This document shows, piece after piece, positions 1-9,070 of a DNA stretch of 64,000 bases. The stretch is from Mariniflexile fucanivorans (GTDB lineage Bacteria; Bacteroidota; Bacteroidia; Flavobacteriales; Flavobacteriaceae). Position 1 is the first letter of the stretch. Each line of letters opens with the position of its first letter. The notes beneath the pieces are model-generated. The model did no database searches and was not told the DNA's origin. It was given only the letters and a program-made list of their open reading frames with translations. The stretch spans positions 267,443 through 331,442 of the forward strand of contig NZ_SLUP01000006.1 in the NCBI RefSeq assembly GCF_004341235.1. The letters are read 5' to 3'. The position numbers were made by a program, and so were the translations under genes.

Positions 1-224
1 CTTTAATTTGTTGTACCTATAAAATTGCAAGTTATGTCCCAAATTATAATCTCTCAATCAAATGTTGCAATAGCATTGGTAAATAATTTTATCCATTACA
101 TTTTTTTTCCCTCGAAAACTATTTTTTATTATCCATTCTGTCACTTGGAAACTACTTTGTGACCTATATGTTAAATTAGTGTCTGTATGATTATATTTTA
201 ATTAAAAAAACAATCTTTTTTGCC

Positions 225-749
225 ATGAGAAATAAATCGAATTTTGCTCTATATTTTATTTTGTTTTCATTATATCTTTTTTTGTTTTCCTTCAACGAAT
301 TATCAGCTCAAGAAAATGGTGTATTTGAACTTAAGGAAAGTAACACGTCTTCAAAACAAACTTCCAAAACCTTAAAAGGAACTGATCGAGACGGTTTTTA
401 TAATTTGACATATAAACTCCATCCTACATTTTATGTTGAAAATAAAAACATAATGGAGAATAACACAAACAACATAAAAGTTACGAAGTTGACATTTAAT
501 GATTTGAATTCTTTTGATCTATTAAATCAATACAATCCTAAATTTGATGATGTTGAGCTGATAACGATAACTTTAAAAACAGTTGGTGATTTTAAAAACA
601 AACTGAACCTAAGCAGTTTAAGTGGATTCAGTAATTTGAAATACATTTATGTAAAATGCAATTTCGAATGTACAGAGCTGCAAATTAAACAGTTTATAGA
701 ATTTGACCCAAATATTAGAGTTTTTTATAAAATCGAGATCCCCTCATAA
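225..749 (+). CDS. Hypothetical secreted protein
   Basis: Not recognised as a named family. The first 29 or so residues form a hydrophobic signal peptide ending near LSAQE, so export across the inner membrane is likely. The rest is a small Asn- and Lys-rich domain whose second half (LSSLSGFSNLKYIYVKCN) faintly resembles a leucine-rich-repeat turn; that is only an impression. It ends 36 bases before the large adhesin on the same strand and may be cotranscribed with it, so a surface role is possible but unproven. Confidence 0.65.
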   Translation: MRNKSNFALYFILFSLYLFLFSFNELSAQENGVFELKESNTSSKQTSKTLKGTDRDGFYNLTYKLHPTFYVENKNIMENNTNNIKVTKLTFNDLNSFDLLNQYNPKFDDVELITITLKTVGDFKNKLNLSSLSGFSNLKYIYVKCNFECTELQIKQFIEFDPNIRVFYKIEIPS

Positions 750-785
750 AAACATAAGCACAAGATCCATTTAAAAGATTAAGAA

Positions 786-3700
786 ATGAAACAACTATAC
801 TTTACAAAACCATATAAAAAAGCAATGCCAATTAAATTGGTATCTCTTTTTGTTTTTTTGTTTTTATGCACTACTATTGGTTACAGTCAAGTAAGAGTGC
901 CTTTTGCACCAAGGGCATCCATATTTACACCCACGCAAAAAAATTACACCATTAAAGGTGATTTTATGATGATTGGTAACACCAATTTACAGTTGGCTGG
1001 TTATACGTATCCTTCAAGTCAATCCAATGCAAATGATATGCGTTATGTTGATATTGATAATGATGCCAATACATGGAATTCATCTTCAGCCAATTTAACC
1101 TTTTCTACTGAAAATGGTGCAATCCCAGACTGTTCTAAAATTATTTATGCAGGGTTGTACTGGACCGGTAGAGCTTTTGGCGAAGTAGAAGTTGATCCGG
1201 GCAATACTTTTCAAGTAACAAAAACCGTTTCTGGAGGGGCTACCGTAACAAAAACCTTTGACAAACGTAAGGTTTCTTTAAAAGGACCTTCTCAATCGTC
1301 TTATACTGAATTTGAAGCTACTGGCATATCATTTCCACCCAATGGTGAAGACAGAAATATGTATTCAGCGTATGCAGATGTAACAGAATATGTACGTGAA
1401 AATGGTATTGGAGAATATTTTGTTGCCGATATTGCTATAAGAGAAGGTTCTGTTGATGCTACCGGTTATTACGGTGGTTGGGGCATGGTCGTTGTTTATG
1501 AAAATTCTAAAATGAAATGGAGAGACATAACCGTGTTTGATGGACATGCCTATGTAAACAATAACGCTGAACTTTGGCCTATAAACATATCTGGATTTAA
1601 TGCTACGCAAAACGGAGATGTAAACTTAAAATTAGGTGTTATGGCTGGTGAAGGTGATATCCAGTGGAAAGGTGACACTTTTCAAATGCTAAGACAAGAT
1701 ACGGGAGTTTATGAAACTTTAAGTTATACAAGTCCTAATGAAAGTAATACGTCTAATAATTTCTTTAATTCAACGATAACAACAGGGGGAAATAGTAGAA
1801 ACCCAAACCATAATAACAATACGGGATTGGATATAATTATGTTCGATGTAGATAATGCAAACAATAAATACATAGCCAATAATCAAACTTCAACTTCTTT
1901 TCAATATGGTTCTGGAGATGACACCTATGTTATATTCAATATTACTTTTTCGGTTGATGCATACATCCCTGAACCAGAAGCTATTTTAACAACGACTTCT
2001 GTTAACACTAATGGTTCAACTCCAGGAGTATTATTCCCAGGAGAAACTGCCGATTATAAAATAGAGATAAAAAACAAAGGAACAGAAACAACAGATAATA
2101 CGATTATTACGCTTCCTGTGCCTTACACATCATCATATGAAGAATTAAGTATTAAGTATAATATTTATCCTCCATTTGCCACAACAGCGGTTCCTTATTA
2201 CGACCCAAATGCGGGCGCAACTGGATCTATAATTTGGAATTTAGGCACCTTACCGGTTCCTGATAATCCAGAGGATATATTAGCAGACTTAAGTTTTACA
2301 CTTACAGCTACTACAGATTGTTCGCTTTTAGTTAACCCAAGTTGTACTCCTAGCATTTCTCTAGATGGTAAAATTGCTGGTATAGGTTCTACATCTAGCA
2401 CCACATTTAACCAATCATTAATTGTAGGGTATCAAACATCTGGCTTTTGTATAGGAGAGCCTATACCTACCCCTAGCATAGTTAACATAGATGCCGAAGC
2501 TTATATTGCCGCAAATTGTGGTAGTTACATACATGTTAGAGATTTTTACTTCTGTAATATTGGTTCTACACCCATTCAAACATCTCAAATAAGTGCAGCG
2601 TTTCCAGAAGGTACTAGGTTTTATAATGAATACCCAAAAAACAATACATCCATAGAATATAATGCTTCTAATCCATTTCCTGCCACTTTAGGAACCACTT
2701 TATATTATGGTATTCCTCCAGGAACCACTTTGTGTTATTATGAATTTAACATTGAAGTAACAAATATTGATTCTGTACCAACTGTTCAAGATGTGAGTTA
2801 TTGTTTAAATGAAACTGCTAGTGCTTTAACTGCAACTCCTAGTGATGCTCCTATATCTCCATCAGCTTATACATTATATTACTATGTGGATAACGATCCA
2901 TCTACGCCTGCACAAACATCTATTGTGCCCTCCACAAGTGTAGCTGGAGAGACCACCTATTATGTAGCTGAAGGATATTCGAATTCTTGTATTAGTCAAA
3001 CACGTGTTCCTATAAAAGTAACTGTTTTTGGAGGTACACCAGAAATAACAGCACCAGCCACTATTAATATAGAAGGTTGCGATGAAAATAATATTACTGC
3101 CTTAACTGCTAGGTATCCTTATAGTTCTACTCAATCTGCTGATATAAAAGATACTTTTGTAGCTACTGATTATACAGCTATAGGAAATGAAACTATTGCA
3201 AGCATAACCTATATTGATGCAATAACTCCAGATTCAAGTTGCCCAATTATTGTAACTAGAACTTTTACAATTACCAATGATTGTGGCATTACTGCTAGTG
3301 TTGAACAAATTATTAATATTAACGACAATACAGCTCCTACTGGAACAGCTCCTACAGGTGTAACCAATGCAGATGTTTGTAGTGCTAATGCACAAACAGC
3401 ATATCCTTTTGATGCAACAACAATTGCTTCAAATTACTCTGATAATTGTGGTGGCACCATATCCGTAAACCTAACCAATACAACACAAACTGGCGATGAT
3501 TGTTCTTGGTCTTTAGTATATACCTACGAAGTGCTAGATATTTGTGGTAATAAATTAGAAAATCAAACTATTACGCATAGCGGTAGCGATCAATCAGCTC
3601 CAACAGGAACTGCTCCAACAGGAGTAACCAATGCAGATGAGTGTAGTGCTAATGCACTAACGGCATATCCATTTGATGCAACAACCGTTGCTACTAATTA

Positions 3701-6050
3701 TACTGATAGTTGTTCTGCAGTAACTGTTAATCTTATAGACACTAATTTAACTGGTGATGACTGTTCATGGTCTTTAGTATACACCTATGAAGTAGTAGAT
3801 ACTTGTGGCAATAAATTAGAAAACCAAACCATTACACACAGTGGTAGCGATCAATCAGCTCCAACTGGAACTGCTCCATTAGGTGTTGCCAATGCAGATG
3901 TTTGTAGTGCTAGTGCTTCAACAGCATATCCTTTTGACGAAACAACCGTTGCTACTAACTATACTGATATTTGTGATGCCACAGTAACTGTTAATCTTAC
4001 AAACACTACGTTAACTGGCGATGACTGTTCTTGGTCCTTAGTATACACTTTTGAAGTAGTTGATGCTTGTGGTAATAAATTAGAAAACCAAACCATTACG
4101 CATAGCGGTAGCGATCAATCAGCTCCAACAGGTACGGCTCCAACAGGTGTTACAAATGCAGATAATTGTAGTGCTAATGCTTTAACGGCATATCCTTTTG
4201 ATGAAACAACCGTTGCTGCTAACTATACTGATAATTGCAGTGGTATTGTTACTGTTAATTTAACAAACACCGCTTTAACTGGTGATGACTGTTCTTGGTC
4301 TTTAGTATATACCTATGAAGTGGTAGATACTTGTGGAAACAAATTGGAAAATCAAACCATTACACATACAGGTAACGATCAAACTGCTCCTACCATAAAC
4401 AACACAAACCTTTCTAACATAGTAATTGAATGTGGTGTTGGAGATACTGAAACAACATTAAATACATGGTTAAGCTCTAATGCTGGAGCAACTGCTACCG
4501 ATAATTGTAGCACGGTTACTTGGAGTAACAATTATGGTTCAGACACCTCTGTAAAATGTGATGATGGCGCTGTTACCGTTGTTTTCACTGCTACTGATGC
4601 CTGCGACAATAAAAGCACTATAACAGCTACTTACTTAATAAAAGATAACGTTGTTCCTATTATTACTAATACATTGGGTGAATTGGACAGAACTCTTGAA
4701 TGTAGCGATACTGATGGTTTAAGCGAAGCTTTAGCACTTGCTCCTTCCGCTACCGATGATTGTTCTATTCCAAATTTAATAGTGATCAGTGACGTAACAA
4801 CTACAGATCCTGTTTGTTTGAATGCCTATGTAAGAGTACGGGTTTGGAACTTTGTTGATGCCTGTGGAAACACAAGCACTAACTATACCCAAACTATCAT
4901 AGTGCAAGATACAACACCTCCTGCTTTTGTTGGAACGCTACCGCCTATTGCTTTAACTGCTGAATGCGATGCTATACCAACTGCTGAAACCTTAACTGCT
5001 ACCGATAATTGTGGAGATGCAACGGTATCAGTACAAGACGTTAAAACCAATGGAAGTTGCCCAAATAACTATGTTATTGCTCGTACTTGGACAGCAACTG
5101 ATGCTTGTGGTTTAAAAACACCCTATACACAAATAATCACCCTTCAAGATAACAAAGCACCAATTCCAGCTACAACATTTGAAGAGATAGTAAATGTAAG
5201 TTGTACTGATATTCCAGAAGCCCCCGCTTTAACATTTACAGATAACTGTTCATCAGCATCAAACATCATAGTTGTTTTCAATGAAACAAGTACATTCCAA
5301 GATAATGTATATAATGATTATGAAGTAGTTAGAACATGGACCGTTAGAGATGAATGCGGCAATGAAGCTGAATACAAGCAAACTATTAATGTAGCTTTAG
5401 ATGAACTTATTACATCTGTAAATGCTCCAAAAAGATGTTTCGATGATGGCATTATTAATTTAGATGATGAACTCATCATACTAATTTCAGATATTAATAC
5501 AAACGGCACTTGGGAGCTAATAGAAGGTAACCCAGTAGCAACACTTTCTGGTGGTATTTTTAACCCCACACTATTAGAACTTAGCGAAGATTTCCTTCCA
5601 GATGATGGCGGTATAGATTATATGTTCAAATATACTACCACAGATAATGGTTGTATTAAAATTGTAAATTTAACCATGAATATAAATGCAGATTGTAAGG
5701 TACTACCTTGTGGTGAAAACGATGTTATAATATCTAAAGCCGTAACACCTAATGGCGACTTCATTAATGATTTCTTTTATATAACGGGAATTGACTTATG
5801 TGGTTTTGTTGCAGAAGTGAAAATATTTAATAGATGGGGAGCTTTAATTTTTGAGTCAGACAGCTACCCTTCAGTTACTGAATTAGAAACGAGATCAACA
5901 CCACCAGCCTATGCTTGGACGGGTAACGCAAGTAAAAACTCTGTGGGTGCTGCTGGAAAAGTACCTAATGGAACTTATTATTATATAGTAACTTTAAAAG
6001 ATAGTGGATTGGCACCATTTACAGGACCTGTTTACTTAGGAACCAAATAA
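786..6050 (+). CDS. Giant repeat adhesin, T9SS type B sorting domain (SprB-like)
   Basis: A 1754-residue cell-surface protein. It has a signal peptide (residues 1 to about 35, ending GYSQ), a beta-rich N-terminal region to about 400, a DUF11/CARDB-like stretch near 405-520, then Ig/HYR-like modules marked by recurrent D-N-C and D-x-C-G-N motifs. Four nearly identical modules of about 87 residues lie at roughly 850-1199. The last 95 residues (ITPNGD-like start AVTPNGDFINDFF, then IFNRWGALIF and PNGTYYYIV) are the gliding-motility-associated, type B C-terminal domain that targets proteins to the type IX secretion system. Known family members (SprB and relatives) are mobile surface adhesins. The gene directly downstream is a PorP/SprF partner, as is usual for type B substrates. 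The ligand cannot be read from sequence. Confidence 0.9.
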   Translation: MKQLYFTKPYKKAMPIKLVSLFVFLFLCTTIGYSQVRVPFAPRASIFTPTQKNYTIKGDFMMIGNTNLQLAGYTYPSSQSNANDMRYVDIDNDANTWNSSSANLTFSTENGAIPDCSKIIYAGLYWTGRAFGEVEVDPGNTFQVTKTVSGGATVTKTFDKRKVSLKGPSQSSYTEFEATGISFPPNGEDRNMYSAYADVTEYVRENGIGEYFVADIAIREGSVDATGYYGGWGMVVVYENSKMKWRDITVFDGHAYVNNNAELWPINISGFNATQNGDVNLKLGVMAGEGDIQWKGDTFQMLRQDTGVYETLSYTSPNESNTSNNFFNSTITTGGNSRNPNHNNNTGLDIIMFDVDNANNKYIANNQTSTSFQYGSGDDTYVIFNITFSVDAYIPEPEAILTTTSVNTNGSTPGVLFPGETADYKIEIKNKGTETTDNTIITLPVPYTSSYEELSIKYNIYPPFATTAVPYYDPNAGATGSIIWNLGTLPVPDNPEDILADLSFTLTATTDCSLLVNPSCTPSISLDGKIAGIGSTSSTTFNQSLIVGYQTSGFCIGEPIPTPSIVNIDAEAYIAANCGSYIHVRDFYFCNIGSTPIQTSQISAAFPEGTRFYNEYPKNNTSIEYNASNPFPATLGTTLYYGIPPGTTLCYYEFNIEVTNIDSVPTVQDVSYCLNETASALTATPSDAPISPSAYTLYYYVDNDPSTPAQTSIVPSTSVAGETTYYVAEGYSNSCISQTRVPIKVTVFGGTPEITAPATINIEGCDENNITALTARYPYSSTQSADIKDTFVATDYTAIGNETIASITYIDAITPDSSCPIIVTRTFTITNDCGITASVEQIININDNTAPTGTAPTGVTNADVCSANAQTAYPFDATTIASNYSDNCGGTISVNLTNTTQTGDDCSWSLVYTYEVLDICGNKLENQTITHSGSDQSAPTGTAPTGVTNADECSANALTAYPFDATTVATNYTDSCSAVTVNLIDTNLTGDDCSWSLVYTYEVVDTCGNKLENQTITHSGSDQSAPTGTAPLGVANADVCSASASTAYPFDETTVATNYTDICDATVTVNLTNTTLTGDDCSWSLVYTFEVVDACGNKLENQTITHSGSDQSAPTGTAPTGVTNADNCSANALTAYPFDETTVAANYTDNCSGIVTVNLTNTALTGDDCSWSLVYTYEVVDTCGNKLENQTITHTGNDQTAPTINNTNLSNIVIECGVGDTETTLNTWLSSNAGATATDNCSTVTWSNNYGSDTSVKCDDGAVTVVFTATDACDNKSTITATYLIKDNVVPIITNTLGELDRTLECSDTDGLSEALALAPSATDDCSIPNLIVISDVTTTDPVCLNAYVRVRVWNFVDACGNTSTNYTQTIIVQDTTPPAFVGTLPPIALTAECDAIPTAETLTATDNCGDATVSVQDVKTNGSCPNNYVIARTWTATDACGLKTPYTQIITLQDNKAPIPATTFEEIVNVSCTDIPEAPALTFTDNCSSASNIIVVFNETSTFQDNVYNDYEVVRTWTVRDECGNEAEYKQTINVALDELITSVNAPKRCFDDGIINLDDELIILISDINTNGTWELIEGNPVATLSGGIFNPTLLELSEDFLPDDGGIDYMFKYTTTDNGCIKIVNLTMNINADCKVLPCGENDVIISKAVTPNGDFINDFFYITGIDLCGFVAEVKIFNRWGALIFESDSYPSVTELETRSTPPAYAWTGNASKNSVGAAGKVPNGTYYYIVTLKDSGLAPFTGPVYLGTK
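3335..4379 (+). repeat. Four tandem ~262-bp coding repeats in the adhesin
   Basis: Four consecutive units of about 262 bp, starting near 3335, 3597, 3858 and 4122. Each encodes an A-P-T-G-T-A-P-x-G-V opening, a C-S-A-x-A-x-T-A-Y-P-F-D core, G-D-D-C-S-W-S-L-V-Y and N-K-L-E-N-Q-T-I-T-H-S/T-G. Long runs are identical at DNA level between units, so copy number could change by recombination or slippage. Confidence 0.9.
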
Positions 6051-6060
6051 AACGCAACCT

Positions 6061-6981
6061 ATGAAATTTATAAAACATAACATAATCGCTATTGCACTGT
6101 TAAGTTGTACGGTTGGAGTTGCACAACAATTACCGCAATTCACACAGTATATGTACAATACCATTTCTATAAACCCCGCATATGCAGGTAGTAGAGAAGC
6201 TTTAAGCATTGTTGGATTGCACCGAAGCCAATGGGTTGGTTTTAAAGGTGGTCCCATAACACAAACGCTGTCTATACATACTCCTTTAAGAAACGATCGT
6301 ATTGGTTTGGGTTTATCTTTTATTGAAGATGATTTAGGTCCTGAAAACTTCACATATTTATATGGAGATTTTTCATACAGTATTCCAACAGGAAGAACAG
6401 GAAAACTGGCATTTGGTATTAAAGCTGGGTTTACTCAATATAGCTTAGACCCCGATTTTCGTGAAGATGAAAGTTTGGACCCATCAATTTATGGTATTGA
6501 AGACCGATGGACTCCTAACGTTGGCCTTGGTCTATATTGGAGCACAGATAGGGTTTATTTAGGTTTGTCTACTCCTAGAGTTTTAAACACAGATAAAAAT
6601 ACAGAAGAAGGCTTCGAAGCTTTGGACAGATTGAGTTATTATTTTACGGGAGGTGTAGTTGTAGATTTAAGTAAAAGCTTCAAATTTAAACCAGCGTTTT
6701 TAGTGAAAGCTACTAATGGAGCTCCTCTTTCTTATGACCTAACGGCTAACTTTCTCTACAATGAAAAATTATGGCTAGGTGGCTCTTATAGAATAAATGA
6801 ACAAACAGCTGCCATAGGTGGACTGGTAGATTTTCAAGTATCCAGACAACTACGTGTTGGATATGCTTATGAAAAACCTATTTCAGAAATTAACCGTTAC
6901 ACAACGGGTACTCATGAGATATTGTTGATGTATGAGTTTAAATTCTTAAGTTCTAAATTAAAATCACCTAGATATTTCTAA
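6061..6981 (+). CDS. PorP/SprF family type IX secretion membrane protein
   Basis: A 306-residue outer-membrane beta-barrel protein of the PorP/SprF family. Signs are a signal peptide ending VGVAQQ, the family opening QLPQFTQYMYNTISINPAYAGSRE (residues about 21-44), the W-V-G-F-K-G motif near 60, and a C-terminal tract ending in aromatic residues (LLMYEFKF). In this family each member usually serves one type B sorting-domain substrate by helping it through or anchoring it at the outer membrane. It starts 10 bases after the stop of the adhesin, so that adhesin is the likely client. Length and motifs are intact. Confidence 0.93.
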   Translation: MKFIKHNIIAIALLSCTVGVAQQLPQFTQYMYNTISINPAYAGSREALSIVGLHRSQWVGFKGGPITQTLSIHTPLRNDRIGLGLSFIEDDLGPENFTYLYGDFSYSIPTGRTGKLAFGIKAGFTQYSLDPDFREDESLDPSIYGIEDRWTPNVGLGLYWSTDRVYLGLSTPRVLNTDKNTEEGFEALDRLSYYFTGGVVVDLSKSFKFKPAFLVKATNGAPLSYDLTANFLYNEKLWLGGSYRINEQTAAIGGLVDFQVSRQLRVGYAYEKPISEINRYTTGTHEILLMYEFKFLSSKLKSPRYF

Positions 6982-7085
6982 TACTATTTTTTATGAAATC
7001 GCTATTAACAAAATGTTTTTTCCAAATAAACATCTATGAAGATTAAAGCGATACCGAATGACCTCTAGAACAAATATTTTTTCAT

Positions 7086-9002
7086 ATGAAAATTAAAAAC
7101 TACATATTAGTTTGTATCGCATTAATGTTAAGCATAACCATGTTTTCTCAACAAGGTAAACAAAAGCGTGCAGACACCTTATTTAATAAATTCTCATTTG
7201 TTAAAGCTGCCGAAGTTTACAGAGAACTTATAGCAAATAATTACAATAGAGATTATGCAACAAGGCAACTTGCAGATTGTTATGCCTTATTAAGAGATCC
7301 AAACAATGCATCTAGGTATTATAAAAGCGTTGTTAAACAAGAAAATGTACCTATAGAATATTACTATAAATATGCACAATCGCTTAGAGGTATAAAAAAA
7401 TATGACGATTCCCAAGAGTGGTTACAACGCTATAAAGATTCGGGAGGTGTTGTAAATGCCAACGATTTTTCAAAAGACATCAACTTTATTACAAGTGTTT
7501 TTGGTGCAAAACAACAATACTTTTTAGACAAGGTCTATTTCAATACTAAATTTAGCGATTTTGGCGCTTTTGAACAAAATGGAAAAGTATATTTTACATC
7601 GTCTAGAGATGAAGGTGTTGCCATAAAACGATTATATGGATGGAATGAACAACCTTTTTTAGATGTCTATGTTACCGATGCTAAAACGAAAAGAAATGTA
7701 GATCATTCTTCCAAAATTAAAGGCGATATAAATTCTATTTATCATGATGGCCCCGTGATTATAACAAAAAATGGTCAAACCATGTATTTCTCAAGAAATA
7801 ACTTCAAAGATCAAATTGAGGTAAAGGACAAAAAAGGACTTACCAACATGAAAATTTACAGGGCAACTTTAACAGATAGTATATGGACAAATGTTGAAGA
7901 CCTAAGCATAAACTCAGATGAATTTTCAACACAACATGCTGCTTTAAATAGCGATGACACTAAATTATATTTTTCTTCTGATAGACCTGGGGGTCGTGGT
8001 GGTTCTGATATTTGGGTGGTTGACATCAGTCCTGATGGCAGCCTTTCAAACCTTCAAAATATGGGTGATGTTGTAAATACCGAAAGTGCAGAAGGCTTTC
8101 CTTTTATAAATAATGAAGGCACGCTCTTCTTTTCTTCCGATGGGCATACCGGTTTAGGCTTATTAGATATTTTCGGAACTATTAAAAATGAAAATGAAGA
8201 GATTGTTGATGTTATAAACTTAGGGGTTCCTGTGAATTCCAATAATGATGATTTTTCATTCACCATGAACCAAGATGGGATAACAGGATACTTTGCTTCT
8301 AACAGAAATGGAGGTCGCGGTAGTGATGATATATATGCCTTCCATAGAGTGCCAACATTACAAGTTGAAGGTGTTGTAACCGATGCTATTAATACAAAGC
8401 CTATACCTGGAGCAAAAATTACGCTATATGATGATAAGGGAAATCAAATAGCTTATATGGAAACTGATGAAAATGGTTTTTATCAAATAAATATCGATAG
8501 AGATAAAGATTATAAAATTGTAGCAAGTCAGGACAAGTATATTGATGATTACAGAAATTTTTCATCTAAACATATTCAAACAGAACTTACTGCTGTTAAT
8601 GCAAATTTACTATTAAATCCAAAGCCAGATGTTATAAAACTTGCTGAATTAAATACCATTTATTTTGATTATGACAAGCACAACATTCGTAAAGATGCCG
8701 CTTTAGAGTTAGACAAAATAGTTAATTTAATGACCAACGATTACCCAGAAATGGTCATTCGCATTGAGTCGCATACCGATTCTAGAGGAGCTCTTTCATA
8801 CAACGATAAATTGTCTATAGACAGAGCCAATTCAACCTACGATTATTTAATTTCTAAAGGCATTGATCCTTCAAGGATTACAGAACATAAAGGGTATGGT
8901 GAACGCAGATTAACCAATGGTTGCGAAGATGGTGCAAAATGTGAAGAAGCAGATCATCAATTAAACAGACGTACACAATTTATAGTTATTAAAATGGAAT
9001 AA
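7086..9002 (+). CDS. PorE-like OmpA-family protein (TPR, beta-propeller, CRD, OmpA)
   Basis: A 638-residue periplasmic protein. Signal peptide to about residue 22 (MFSQQ); TPR-like helices at about 25-130; a WD40/PD40-type propeller at about 160-425 with repeated S-S-D-R/G and G-G-S/R-D-I/D motifs; a carboxypeptidase-regulatory-like module at about 428-510 (V-E-G-V-V-T-D); and an OmpA peptidoglycan-binding domain at about 520-635 with IESHTDSRG and NDKLSIDRA. This order is that of PorE of the Porphyromonas type IX system, which binds peptidoglycan and the PorP complex. Its place after an SprF gene suggests it anchors or energises the same export complex. A second copy follows at once. Confidence 0.85.
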   Translation: MKIKNYILVCIALMLSITMFSQQGKQKRADTLFNKFSFVKAAEVYRELIANNYNRDYATRQLADCYALLRDPNNASRYYKSVVKQENVPIEYYYKYAQSLRGIKKYDDSQEWLQRYKDSGGVVNANDFSKDINFITSVFGAKQQYFLDKVYFNTKFSDFGAFEQNGKVYFTSSRDEGVAIKRLYGWNEQPFLDVYVTDAKTKRNVDHSSKIKGDINSIYHDGPVIITKNGQTMYFSRNNFKDQIEVKDKKGLTNMKIYRATLTDSIWTNVEDLSINSDEFSTQHAALNSDDTKLYFSSDRPGGRGGSDIWVVDISPDGSLSNLQNMGDVVNTESAEGFPFINNEGTLFFSSDGHTGLGLLDIFGTIKNENEEIVDVINLGVPVNSNNDDFSFTMNQDGITGYFASNRNGGRGSDDIYAFHRVPTLQVEGVVTDAINTKPIPGAKITLYDDKGNQIAYMETDENGFYQINIDRDKDYKIVASQDKYIDDYRNFSSKHIQTELTAVNANLLLNPKPDVIKLAELNTIYFDYDKHNIRKDAALELDKIVNLMTNDYPEMVIRIESHTDSRGALSYNDKLSIDRANSTYDYLISKGIDPSRITEHKGYGERRLTNGCEDGAKCEEADHQLNRRTQFIVIKME

Positions 9003-9070
9003 CGTATTGCCCAATATGCTTTAATAAATAGAAATTCTTTTATCAGATTTTTTAATTAAAAATATGAACC

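Noticed and set aside
1..224. Regulatory region or RNA gene upstream of the first gene
   Set aside because: I saw only AT-rich sequence without a clear promoter box, hairpin or RNA fold.
3335..4379. CRISPR-like or mobile repeat
   Set aside because: The units are long, coding and in frame with the adhesin, with no spacers.
6992..7045. 17-codon plus-strand ORF between SprF and the first PorE-like gene
   Set aside because: Very short, no conserved feature visible, and the gap is plausibly untranslated.
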